Of a DNA stretch of 20,305 nt, positions 1 through 7,072 are shown in pieces. This DNA is from Gracilaria gracilis (lineage: Eukaryota; Rhodophyta; Florideophyceae; Gracilariales; Gracilariaceae): the NCBI GenBank assembly GCA_030374805.1, contig JARGSG010000244.1:1-20305 (forward strand). The letters run 5' to 3'. The notes below the pieces were generated by a model. It was not told where the DNA came from. It ran no database searches and worked only from the letters and a program-made list of their open reading frames with translations. Position numbers and translations under genes: made by a program. The stretch's first letter is position 1. The number at the start of each line of letters is the position of its first letter.

Positions 1-315
1 AATTCAGCTGTAAAATATGATGCTAATACGCCCAACTATAATGACAGATGTTAATACAGGTGATAGTTCGCGTATAAATGAAATAGTTAGAATAGAACCA
101 ACTAAGCTGACAGCATTAATGTATAAAAACTCTTTAACAATTTGTATTGTAAAAACCATGCCTATAAAAAAGGCTGTAATTATGACTATATTCAAAGAAT
201 CAGGACCAACTATTTTCATTTGTTCCAAAGTATTAAAATAAATACTGTTCAATAACTGGAATTTAAAAATATTATTGATTATATAACAAAAGTAACTCTT
301 TACATTATTAAACAT
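1..315 (-). CDS. ycf63: Ycf63, MlaE-type ABC permease; 5' part only, with apparent frameshift
   Basis: This is the N-terminal part of a plastid Ycf63 protein, an integral membrane permease of the MlaE/YrbE (lipid-transport ABC) family expected in the envelope. The hydrophobic segment around residues 41-60 and the conserved run FIRELSPVLTSVIIVGRI (about 80-97) identify it. The reading frame starts at ATG 315 and hits TGA at 4-6 after only 103 residues; the family is about 250-260 aa. Dropping one base near position 24 changes the end to RIASYFTAE, which matches the family's conserved G-R-x-x-S-x-F-T-A-E stretch and removes the stop. The rest of the gene would lie beyond the left edge. It is therefore either a pseudogene, a sequencing or assembly indel, or (least likely) a recoded gene. 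Family assignment is firm; the gene's status is open. Confidence 0.8.
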
Positions 316-443
316 AACTTAATCTCAGTTCCACCCATAATCTAAATTTTAATAAATTTTAGATATTTATTATCAAATCACTACAATATCTTAGTCTTAG
401 TTAGTTGCATTTTTGTGAAAAATATATTAATGTAACTTTATAA

Positions 444-514
444 GGGCGTTAGCTCAGCGGTAGAGCGCCTGCCTTACAAGCAGGTGGTCACTGGTTCAAA
501 TCCAGTACCGCCCA
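444..514 (+). tRNA. trnV-UAC: tRNA-Val (anticodon UAC)
   Basis: A cloverleaf is readable: D stem GCTC/GAGC, anticodon stem CCTGC/GCAGG with loop CTTACAA (anticodon TAC), and T stem ACTGG/CCAGT with loop TTCAAAT. The discriminator base is A514 and CCA is not encoded. There is no intron. The 5' acceptor strand GGGCGT is one base shorter than the 3' strand ACCGCCC, so C508 is left bulged; an extra G near 449 would give a perfect 7-bp stem. It decodes valine GUN codons in plastid translation and lies 28 bp upstream of trnR. Confidence 0.93.
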
Positions 515-542
515 TCATGATAAAAACTCATGGAGTATAATT

Positions 543-615
543 GGGCTCATCGTCTAAGGGATTAGGACAGGGACCTTCTAAGTCTCTAATGTAGGTTCGA
601 ATCCTACTGAGCCTA
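543..615 (+). tRNA. trnR-UCU: tRNA-Arg (anticodon UCU)
   Basis: The cloverleaf has acceptor GGGCTCA/TGAGCCT (first pair G-U), D stem GTCT/AGGAC region, anticodon stem GGGAC/GTCTC with loop CTTCTAA (anticodon TCT) and T stem GTAGG/CCTAC with loop TTCGAAT. The discriminator is A615. There is no intron. The gene ends only 7 bp from the stop codon of convergent chlI, so the two transcripts must meet here. It is probably co-transcribed with trnV just upstream. Confidence 0.95.
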
Positions 616-622
616 TTAATTA

Positions 623-1669
623 CTAATTTAGTATACTATCTACAACTTGCTTAATCTTGTTACCAGAATCAATAGTTTCTAGCGGATCTTTTCTTAATCT
701 ATGTCTTAAACATAATGTAATAACACTTTTAATATCATTGATATCGACCTTGATTTTATTATTATAAGCTGCAAAAGCTTTCGCGGCTCTATTTGTAACT
801 ATATCCCCTCTCAAGCCATCTACATCTAAAGCTCCACATACTTCTGAAATTTTAACCCTCAAATTATAATCAATGGTTACATTTGGCAACCTGTCTTGAG
901 CTGCTGCAATAGAAGACTTTAATTCATTTTGTTGTTCTTGAAATTCTTCTAAGCATGTATAAGGATTGGTATCAAATTTACTTCTTTGCTCTACTATCTT
1001 AACTCTTAATGATGGTTCTTTAACTGTACGAATTTCTGCATGCATACCGAAACGATCTAACAATTGAGGTCTTAATTCGCCTTCTTCAGGATTACCAGAC
1101 CCCACCAAAACAAACCTGGATGGATGTCTTACAGATATGCCCTCACGTTCAACTGTATTCCAACCAGAAGCTGCTGCATCTAATAAAATATCTACTAAAT
1201 GATCATCTAATAAATTAACTTCATCAACATACAAAATCCCTCTGTTCGCTTTTGCTAATAAACCCGGCTCAAAAGTTTTAATTCCTTCTGTTAAAGCTTT
1301 CTCAATATCTATTGTACCGCAAACTCTATCTTCAGTTGCACCTAAAGGAAGATCTACCATAGGAACATCAATAAATTTAGTAGGTACATGATCACCTCTT
1401 TCAACTTGAGTTTTTACCATATTAGACATTAAGTCATAATCAAAAGGATGAGAATTAAACAGATCATCTTGTACAACTTCAATTTTTGGAAGCAAATCTG
1501 CAATAGCTCTAATAGTAGTAGATTTACCAGTACCACGATCGCCCATAATCATAACGCCACCTATCTTAGGATCAATGACATTCAAAAGTAATGCTAACTT
1601 CATTTCTTCTTGCCCTACAATAGCAGTAAAAGGAAAAACAGGACGTACTTTGTCTTTTAAAATACTCAC
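623..1669 (-). CDS. chlI: Magnesium chelatase ATPase subunit I
   Basis: ChlI is the AAA+ motor of Mg-chelatase, which inserts Mg2+ into protoporphyrin IX with ChlD and ChlH in the stroma. The protein has Walker A GDRGTGKST (about 43-51), Walker B ILYVDEVNLL (about 145-154), a sensor-1 stretch VGSGNPEEGELRPQLLDRFG and a sensor-2 region GLRGDIVTNRAAKA. No in-frame ATG lies upstream of the conserved RPVFPFTAIVGQ start. I chose GTG at 1669 (348 aa) because it places eight residues before RPVFPF, close to related proteins as I recall them; the other in-frame option is TTG at 1693 (356 aa). An out-of-frame ATG at 1689 leads quickly to a stop. It is the last gene of the minus-strand series rpl34-ycf46-psaM-chlI. 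Function is certain; the start is not. Confidence 0.96.
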   Translation of the reverse strand: MSILKDKVRPVFPFTAIVGQEEMKLALLLNVIDPKIGGVMIMGDRGTGKSTTIRAIADLLPKIEVVQDDLFNSHPFDYDLMSNMVKTQVERGDHVPTKFIDVPMVDLPLGATEDRVCGTIDIEKALTEGIKTFEPGLLAKANRGILYVDEVNLLDDHLVDILLDAAASGWNTVEREGISVRHPSRFVLVGSGNPEEGELRPQLLDRFGMHAEIRTVKEPSLRVKIVEQRSKFDTNPYTCLEEFQEQQNELKSSIAAAQDRLPNVTIDYNLRVKISEVCGALDVDGLRGDIVTNRAAKAFAAYNNKIKVDINDIKSVITLCLRHRLRKDPLETIDSGNKIKQVVDSILN

Positions 1670-1874
1670 AATAATAATATTAAACTCATACAAATACAGT
1701 AATTAAATAAACATATTAAATTAATACAAAAAATCAACTATAAATTGAAACCTACATGCATATTATTGTAGATATAAACAATAAGAAAAGAAACAAAAGA
1801 TGCGATAAATTTATATAATATATATATGATATCACATCCATAATACTTGTAAATTATGCAATCTTAATAAATAG

Positions 1875-1967
1875 TTATTGATATAAATCTGTACCTAAGC
1901 GAATTGCTAAAACAGCTGAAACCAAAGCAAACAATAATGCAACAAAAATTTGACTATCACTAATCAT
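1875..1967 (-). CDS. psaM: Photosystem I subunit XII (PsaM)
   Basis: This is a 30-residue single-span thylakoid protein beginning [10 protein letters not shown] and ending RLGTDLYQ. It matches PsaM, a small PSI subunit at the monomer-monomer side in cyanobacteria that is retained in red plastids. The hydrophobic segment covers roughly residues 6-24. A second in-frame ATG lies nine bases upstream (1976), but an AGGAG Shine-Dalgarno sits one base before that codon and ten bases before the 1967 ATG, so the shorter form is favoured. It lies between ycf46 and chlI on the same strand. Confidence 0.93.
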   Translation of the reverse strand: MISDSQIFVALLFALVSAVLAIRLGTDLYQ

Positions 1968-2205
1968 ATAGACCATACTCCTAAAACATTTATAAAAATT
2001 ATAATTTAATCTAATCCATATAATAATTTAATAATCAATATTAAGTATGAATTTTGTAAAAAATTGCTATATAAATTTAAATAAACTTTCTAAAAGTCAC
2101 ATGAATATATGGATATAATAATAATTGTATAAATTATAAAAGTATATAAAAAATTATATTTTTATTTGTAGAACTAAAATATTATATACTTAATTGATAC
2201 TTAAA

Positions 2206-3681
2206 TTATGAAGCCATACGTATTTTACCTGAAGCTGCCCAATTTTGAATAGCAGATATATTTACTTTATCTGTAAAAGATAAAGGTACAAAATGACTGA
2301 TTACATTAATGATATCTTGTGTAGAAAATTCTCTTTTTTCATAAAAAGCATTATACATCGCCTCTATAATAGCTTGTTCTATTTCAGCACCTGAAAATTT
2401 ATCAGTAAGCTTACTCAAAAATTTGATATCATATTTCATCCAGGATAGAGGTCTAAATTTCATTAAATGTATTGTAAATATTTTCTCTCTTTCTGCTAAA
2501 TTTGGTAAATCTAAAAAAAATATTTCATCAAAACGTCCCTTTCTTAACAACTCAGATGGCAAGGATAAGACTTGATTAGCTGTTGCAATAACGAAAATCG
2601 GTTTATCTTTTTCAGCTAACCATGTCAATAAAGTGCCTAAAACACGGCTAGTAGTTCCACTATCAGTATAATTACTTAAACGAGTAAAACATTTATCTAT
2701 TTCATCTATCCAAAGTATACATGGAGAAGATTGTTCTGCTATCCTTATCATATTACGCACCCTTTCTTCTGACTTCCCAATAATACCGGCAAAAATTTTA
2801 CCAATATCTAACTTTAATAATGGCAATTGCCACTGACCAGATATTGCCTTAGCAACTAAAGATTTACCCGTTCCTTGTATTCCTACTAATAAAATACCTC
2901 TAGGTGCCATTAAACCATAATCTTTAGCTTGCTTAGAGAAAGCCTTAGAACGTTTATTTAGCCAATCTTTTAATAAAATTAAGCCACCTACATTTTCAAA
3001 ACTATAATCTACTGAATAAAATTCTAATATATCTGTTTGTTCAATTAATTGCTGCTTTTCATTCCAGATATTATTTATTAGCTTCCTGATGGATGAATTA
3101 GAAGATAACAATTTAACTATAGAAATTCTTATCTTTTCAATAGAAAAACCCCTATAAGCTAATATTAAATCATAACAATATTCAGAATAAACAGAAGAGC
3201 TAATATTCATAATTTGAAATAAACGCTGTAATTCCACATTAATTTCATTGTCATTAGGTAAAGGAAATTCCAAAACAGTTATAAAATCTTTTAATAAGTC
3301 AGGAATTTGTATTTCCGATGCAGAAATTATAATAGATGAATTCACTTGCTTAAGACAGCGGCTTACGTTTTTTATTTTACGAATAATACTAATATCATTA
3401 ATAAAAACATGAAAATCTTTGAGCAAAAAAATTGTAGATATAGGAAAATTTAATTGCTCAATAAATTCAATAGCCTGAAGAGGATTTCTTAATGCTGTAT
3501 TAAAATAGTTAGGATTATTATAATAACCGTCAATAAAATTCCAACAATATATATGTTTTTTTATATTTTGCTGAATCATAAGATTAATATTATATTCTAA
3601 ACGCTCCTCCTCAGAATTAAGAATATAAATTAATACATTCTGCGTAGATAATAATAACTTCAAATCATTTTTAAAAGACAT
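2206..3681 (-). CDS. ycf46: Ycf46, AAA+ ATPase
   Basis: Ycf46 is a conserved AAA+ ATPase of red plastids and cyanobacteria. Its exact substrate is not established; cyanobacterial homologues have been linked to CO2 use. At 491 aa, the poorly conserved N-terminal half (1-220) is followed by the AAA+ module: Walker A GIQGTGKS (about 267-274), Walker B ILWIDE (322-327), and the arginine-finger/second-region-of-homology segment ELLRKGRFDEIFF (about 377-389). A small helical lid follows, with SGAEIEQAI near 435. The module resembles FtsH, but no transmembrane segments or HEXXH protease motif are present. I start at ATG 3681 (MSFKNDLK); an in-frame ATG at 3714 would add 11 residues not expected in the family. 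It starts 42 bp after rpl34. Confidence 0.93.
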   Translation of the reverse strand: MSFKNDLKLLLSTQNVLIYILNSEEERLEYNINLMIQQNIKKHIYCWNFIDGYYNNPNYFNTALRNPLQAIEFIEQLNFPISTIFLLKDFHVFINDISIIRKIKNVSRCLKQVNSSIIISASEIQIPDLLKDFITVLEFPLPNDNEINVELQRLFQIMNISSSVYSEYCYDLILAYRGFSIEKIRISIVKLLSSNSSIRKLINNIWNEKQQLIEQTDILEFYSVDYSFENVGGLILLKDWLNKRSKAFSKQAKDYGLMAPRGILLVGIQGTGKSLVAKAISGQWQLPLLKLDIGKIFAGIIGKSEERVRNMIRIAEQSSPCILWIDEIDKCFTRLSNYTDSGTTSRVLGTLLTWLAEKDKPIFVIATANQVLSLPSELLRKGRFDEIFFLDLPNLAEREKIFTIHLMKFRPLSWMKYDIKFLSKLTDKFSGAEIEQAIIEAMYNAFYEKREFSTQDIINVISHFVPLSFTDKVNISAIQNWAASGKIRMAS

Positions 3682-3723
3682 ATAATATAAGTACTGAAAC
3701 AATAAACACAACAATAACTATAG

Positions 3724-3861
3724 TTATAAAGCTATTTTTTTTCTTTTTTTTCTCCTTCTATAATTAAGAATTTTTCGACCACTAGCAGTACTCATACGAG
3801 CCCTAAAGCCAGATTTTTTAAGACGCTTGAGATTTGTTCCATTACTAAATCCTTTACTCAT
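3724..3861 (-). CDS. rpl34: 50S ribosomal protein bL34
   Basis: A 45-residue, very basic protein starting [20 protein letters not shown] and containing the bL34 signature [20 protein letters not shown]. The C-terminal tail is lysine/arginine-rich ([10 protein letters not shown]). bL34 is a core large-subunit protein that contacts 23S rRNA. It is the first gene of the presumed minus-strand unit with ycf46, psaM and chlI, and is divergent from ycf37, whose start lies about 125 bp away. The start is ATG 3861. Confidence 0.95.
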   Translation of the reverse strand: MSKGFSNGTNLKRLKKSGFRARMSTASGRKILNYRRRKKRKKIAL

Positions 3862-3986
3862 ATCCCTAATTTTTATAAATTAATAATATATTACTATATA
3901 ACTTTATTTAAAGTAATAAAATGAATTATACATAAATAATATAGATATTGTATAGAAAATATTCCATTTCCAAAGGATTTTTAATT

Positions 3987-4454
3987 ATGTTTGAAGTATA
4001 TCTTATCTTAGTAACTAGTTTTTTATTACCTATTTGTTACTTAATTACAAATAGTATTATATCTACATATCATCAAATAAAAACTATAATGAATATACAA
4101 AAAAAAAGTATCATGTACATAGACCATAAACATATTCTCTATCTAGCAAAAATATATATTTATAGAAAGAAATGGCTTGATTGTATTACAATGCTAGAAT
4201 TTTATATGACACAAATCGCAATAAATGAGACAACTATTATAGCACAATCTTATAACTATATTGCATTATGCTATCAATCTATAAATATGTATACAATAGC
4301 CCAAAAATATTATCTTAAAGCTTATCAGAAAGAACCTTTAAACAAACATATTTTGAATAATTTAGCTAATGTCTATAAAATTTCTGGGGATATAGAAAAT
4401 GCAGATAAAATAGATCAGAAACTGATTAAATTAAATAAATATCAAGATATATAA
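3987..4454 (+). CDS. ycf37: Ycf37, TPR photosystem I assembly protein
   Basis: Ycf37 is a membrane-anchored tetratricopeptide protein that helps photosystem I assembly or stability in cyanobacteria and algae. The 155-aa protein has an N-terminal hydrophobic anchor (about residues 3-25). A TPR-like solenoid follows, with two clear repeats: one around 89-119 (SYNYIALCYQSINMYTIAQK) and one around 120-150 (ILNNLANVYKISGDIENADK). The start is ATG 3987, preceded by AAGGA at 3972-3976. An in-frame ATG at 3948 would add 13 residues with no ribosome site. Its neighbours include psaF and psaJ downstream and psaM upstream, in keeping with a PSI role. Confidence 0.85.
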   Translation: MFEVYLILVTSFLLPICYLITNSIISTYHQIKTIMNIQKKSIMYIDHKHILYLAKIYIYRKKWLDCITMLEFYMTQIAINETTIIAQSYNYIALCYQSINMYTIAQKYYLKAYQKEPLNKHILNNLANVYKISGDIENADKIDQKLIKLNKYQDI

Positions 4455-4477
4455 TATAAATAGATACACTAATATAA

Positions 4478-4551
4478 TCGGGATAGCAGGACTTGAACCT
4501 GCGACATCCTGCTCCCAAAGCAGGCGCGCTACCAAACTGCGCTATATCCCG
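4478..4551 (-). tRNA. trnP-UGG: tRNA-Pro (anticodon UGG)
   Basis: On the minus strand a full cloverleaf is visible: acceptor CGGGATA/TATCCCG, D stem GCGC/GCGC, anticodon stem CCTGC/GCAGG with loop TTTGGGA (anticodon TGG), and T stem GCAGG/CCTGC. The discriminator is A. The C1-G72 first pair is normal for proline tRNAs. The gene lies 23 bp beyond the stop of convergent ycf37 and downstream of ycf52 on the same strand. Confidence 0.96.
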
Positions 4552-4639
4552 TTTAATAACAATTCATATTGTATCATTTGTTACACAATATTGTCTAATA
4601 AACTTCATTAACTTATAATTTTTTTACTTAATTATATCC

Positions 4640-5185
4640 TTACAATGGATACCAGAACATTCCTTTAACACCATCGGGATCAGTTATAAAACCCAAATGT
4701 TTATAAAAACTTACTACCTGTGGATCTGCAAATAAAGTAATAGTGCTAATATCCTGATATCTTAATTGTTTAACTATTTGATCCATTAAAATTTTACCTA
4801 AGCCCTGCCCTTGAAATTCAGGATGTATAACAACATCCCAAATAGTTGCATTGAAAGATGTATCCGATGTGGCTCTAGCAAAACCTATTAAAAATAGTCT
4901 TTTATTTTGCTCATAAAATAAAGAAGCAGTTAAGAAACTATTATCTATGGCGATCTTCACTTTTTTTAATGGTCTACGCACCCATCCAACTGAATCACAT
5001 AATTTTTCTAATTCATACAAATTCACGTAACTGTTTAAACCTAAATAAACATTTATAATTCTGCCCCTAGTTTTTAAATGCTTTACTAACAAAATTTTAT
5101 CTATTGAATCATTTTGTTTAAGCTGATTATTTAAATTAGAAGCAAGAATATTATGATGTTTAAAAAAAAATTTCCAAAAAGCCAT
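4640..5185 (-). CDS. ycf52: Ycf52, GNAT-family N-acetyltransferase
   Basis: Ycf52 is a GNAT-fold acetyltransferase encoded in red plastids and related to the nuclear plastid-targeted GNAT enzymes of plants. Its substrates in red algae are not established; the plant relatives acetylate protein lysines and N-termini. The 181-aa protein shows the acetyl-CoA binding motif A: the strand ATIWDVVIHPEFQ followed by the pyrophosphate loop GQGLGK (about 126-131). Motif B follows, ITLFADPQVVSFYKHLGF. The N-terminal region contains the conserved SVGWVRRPLKKV segment (about 65-77). Length and motifs are intact. It probably reads through to trnP, 88 bp downstream. Confidence 0.92.
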   Translation of the reverse strand: MAFWKFFFKHHNILASNLNNQLKQNDSIDKILLVKHLKTRGRIINVYLGLNSYVNLYELEKLCDSVGWVRRPLKKVKIAIDNSFLTASLFYEQNKRLFLIGFARATSDTSFNATIWDVVIHPEFQGQGLGKILMDQIVKQLRYQDISTITLFADPQVVSFYKHLGFITDPDGVKGMFWYPL

Positions 5186-5373
5186 TGATTTATTACTACT
5201 AATAAAATTTCATATTAACTAATTATAAATATAGATTTTGATACTTTCAACAAAATGTTACTACATAAACAAAAAAATGATAATATCCATTATTCTTATA
5301 TAATATAACTAATTTAATCTTTTTAATTAGCTTGTAACTTTTCGTCATATTCAAATATTAAATTAATATATTT

Positions 5374-5380
5374 AAAGGAG
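5374..5380 (+). promoter_or_regulatory. Shine-Dalgarno of psaF
   Basis: AAAGGAG lies seven bases before the GTG start codon of psaF. It is among the strongest ribosome-binding sites in the window and decides the use of the non-ATG start. Confidence 0.8.
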
Positions 5381-5387
5381 ATAATTT

Positions 5388-5945
5388 GTGAAAAAAATAT
5401 TTGCTCTTTTTTGTATGGCCATACTTTGTACATATATTAATCCTACAGATTCATTAGCAGATACAGCGGGACTAACAAAATGTGCAGAATCGCCCGCATT
5501 TACAAAAAGATTAAATAACAGTGTTAAAAAACTAGAAGCAAGACTAGCAAAATATGATGTTAATACTCCGCCTGCCATAGCATTAGAAACACAAATAGCA
5601 AAAACAAAATTAAGATTTGATAAGTATGCTAAATCAGGACTATTATGTGGAACAGATGGATTACCACACTTAATAACAGATGGTAGATGGAATCACGCAG
5701 GTGAATTCATGATTCCAGGAATTGTATTTCTATATATTACAGGATGGATTGGATGGGTCGGAAGAGGATACTTGCAAAATATATCAAAAACCAATAAGCC
5801 TACAGAAAAAGAAATCATTTTAGATATACCACTAGCACTTAAATACTGTTTATCAGGCTTTACATGGCCTTTAGCTGCTATAAAAGAATTCACAAGTGGA
5901 GAATTGATTGCGCAAAATCAAGATATTACTGTTTCACCACGTTAA
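5388..5945 (+). CDS. psaF: Photosystem I subunit III (PsaF)
   Basis: PsaF is the thylakoid PSI subunit whose lumenal N-terminus docks cytochrome c6 (or plastocyanin). The 185-aa precursor has a signal peptide with likely cleavage after residue 24 (DSLA/DTAG). The lumenal domain carries Cys32 and Cys87, able to form the usual disulfide, and several lysines in the donor-docking helix (about 40-55). A transmembrane span follows (about 108-125). The start codon is GTG, not ATG, supported by AAAGGAG seven bases upstream and by a complete signal peptide. psaJ follows after 47 bp and is surely co-transcribed. The donor gene petJ is encoded about 4 kb downstream. Confidence 0.97.
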   Translation: MKKIFALFCMAILCTYINPTDSLADTAGLTKCAESPAFTKRLNNSVKKLEARLAKYDVNTPPAIALETQIAKTKLRFDKYAKSGLLCGTDGLPHLITDGRWNHAGEFMIPGIVFLYITGWIGWVGRGYLQNISKTNKPTEKEIILDIPLALKYCLSGFTWPLAAIKEFTSGELIAQNQDITVSPR

Positions 5946-5992
5946 AATTAATAATCTAGATAAACTATAAACAATGAGGCACAAAAACTAAT

Positions 5993-6121
5993 ATGAATGA
6001 TAATTTATTAAAATATTTATCAACTATTCCTGTCGTAGGTGCTATATGGTTAACGTTTACTGCAGGTTTTATAATAGAAATTAATCGTTTTTTTCCTGAT
6101 ATATTATCATTGTCACTATAA
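5993..6121 (+). CDS. psaJ: Photosystem I subunit IX (PsaJ)
   Basis: A 42-residue hydrophobic protein reading [20 protein letters not shown], then a span to about residue 28 and the typical NRFFPD tail. PsaJ is a single-span PSI subunit that lies beside PsaF and stabilises it. The gene lies directly downstream of psaF, the order seen in cyanobacteria and plastids, and a hairpin with a T-run follows its stop. The start is ATG 5993. Confidence 0.96.
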   Translation: MNDNLLKYLSTIPVVGAIWLTFTAGFIIEINRFFPDILSLSL

Positions 6122-6176
6122 ATCACAATATATTATATAAACTCTAATTGCATAACATCTGTGATCAAAAAATACC

Positions 6177-6208
6177 AAGCTTTATATTCTATAAGCTTGT
6201 TTTTTTTT
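6177..6208 (+). terminator. Intrinsic terminator after psaF-psaJ
   Basis: Two AAGCTT blocks (6177-6182 and 6193-6198) form a 6-7 bp stem around a short AT loop. A run of nine T (6200-6208) follows, the classical factor-independent form. It lies 56 bp past psaJ and separates that unit from apcD. Confidence 0.65.
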
Positions 6209-6280
6209 ATACAAAAGAAACTATTGATATAATAGATGTAAAAATATTAACTTAAAATTTGATATTAATAATTAATAAAT

Positions 6281-6766
6281 ATGAGTTTAGTTAGCCAAAT
6301 CATTTTAGATGCAGATAATGAGTTAAGATATCCTAGTATTGGAGAATTACAATCCATCAAAAATTATCTAAAAACAGGAGAAATACGCATCTGTATTAGC
6401 AGTAAACTAAGAGATAACGAAAAAGAAATTATACAACAAGCTAGTAAATCTATTTTTCAACTTCATCCAGAATATATAGCTCCTGGAGGTAACGCAGAAG
6501 GATCAAGAAAACGATCTTTATGCCTTCGAGACTATGGGTGGTATTTACGCCTTGTAACATATGGTGTTTTAACTGGAGATAAAAACTCTATTGAAAAGAT
6601 AGGTCTAATTGGAGTAAGAGAAATGTACAATTCACTAGGTGTACCTATTATAGGAATGATTGATGCTATAAATTGTTTAAAACAAGCATCAATTAAAACT
6701 TTAGAAGATGATGAAGTAGTTATTATAGAACCTTATTTTGATTTTATAATACAAGGTATGTCTTAA
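6281..6766 (+). CDS. apcD: Allophycocyanin alpha-B chain (ApcD)
   Basis: ApcD is the red-shifted alpha-type allophycocyanin subunit of the phycobilisome core, a terminal emitter passing energy to the photosystems. The 161-aa protein begins [19 protein letters not shown] and has the phycobiliprotein globin-like fold signature. It carries the bilin-binding cysteine in [18 protein letters not shown] (about residue 81) and ends [11 protein letters not shown]. The N-terminal pattern S-x-V-S-Q-x-I-L-x-A-D-x-E-L-R-Y-P favours ApcD over ApcA. It has its own space after the psaJ terminator, with a TATAAT at 6228-6233 that could be a -10 box, though I see no clear -35 match. ApcD intactness implies a functional phycobilisome core. 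Confidence 0.93.
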   Translation: MSLVSQIILDADNELRYPSIGELQSIKNYLKTGEIRICISSKLRDNEKEIIQQASKSIFQLHPEYIAPGGNAEGSRKRSLCLRDYGWYLRLVTYGVLTGDKNSIEKIGLIGVREMYNSLGVPIIGMIDAINCLKQASIKTLEDDEVVIIEPYFDFIIQGMS

Positions 6767-6809
6767 AATTTAATCACCTAACACTAATCTAATTAATATA
6801 ATTAAATAG

Positions 6810-6838
6810 TTGATTGCTTCATTATGTAATGTTATAAT
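6810..6838 (+). promoter_or_regulatory. Sigma70-type promoter of ffs
   Basis: TTGATT (6810-6815) and TATAAT (6833-6838) are separated by exactly 17 bases. The expected start, 7-10 bases downstream, falls at the first base of the predicted SRP RNA stem (about 6846-6848). This is the best-formed bacterial-type promoter I found in the window. Confidence 0.75.
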
Positions 6839-6847
6839 CTTAATTAC

Positions 6848-6936
6848 ACTCGGAAAATACATTATTAATAGCTTAAACTTGTCAGGACTGGAAAGTAGCA
6901 GCAATTCAGCTTAATTACATAAGGTGTTTTTCGGGT
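6848..6936 (+). ncRNA. ffs: Plastid SRP RNA (4.5S-like)
   Basis: The conserved SRP54-binding hairpin is present: GTCAGG (6881-6886), a GGAA tetraloop (6890-6893) and AGCAGC (6897-6902). The flanks fold into a long rod: the strand from ACTCGGAAAATAC (6848 on) pairs with the strand ending GTGTTTTTCGGGT (6936), using several G-U pairs. This is a short bacterial-type SRP RNA that would work with chloroplast SRP54 in co-translational membrane targeting of thylakoid proteins. Such RNAs are kept in red plastids but lost in most green plants. The ends are estimated from pairing, so allow a few bases either way. Confidence 0.88.
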
Positions 6937-6946
6937 TTTATTATTT

Positions 6947-6962
6947 TGCAATATTAATTGCA
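6947..6962 (+). terminator. Small hairpin downstream of ffs
   Basis: TGCAAT and ATTGCA form a 6-bp stem with an ATTA loop, 11 bp past the SRP RNA and after a T-rich stretch. No T-run follows it. It may help end or trim the ffs transcript; evidence is weak. Confidence 0.35.
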
Positions 6963-7072
6963 GAATATCACTAAAATTAATACAATAGATACATCAATTA
7001 TTAATAAATGAACATACTATATATTTAAACATTAAAATCAATTATTATAATTCAATAGAATTTGAAAAAGAC

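Noticed and set aside
17..241. Plus-strand frame opposite ycf63
   Set aside because: It is antisense to the conserved permease frame.
340..364. Hairpin ATCTAAA/TTTAGAT between ycf63 and trnV
   Set aside because: It lies upstream of both divergent genes, so it is not a terminator, and a 7-bp AT stem is expected by chance here.
1694..1874. Possible extra small gene between psaM and chlI
   Set aside because: No frame with a known small photosynthetic protein and no tRNA fold; only AT-rich repeats and the 13-bp motif.
5372..5893. Two minus-strand frames opposite psaF
   Set aside because: Both are antisense shadows of psaF with no recognisable domain.
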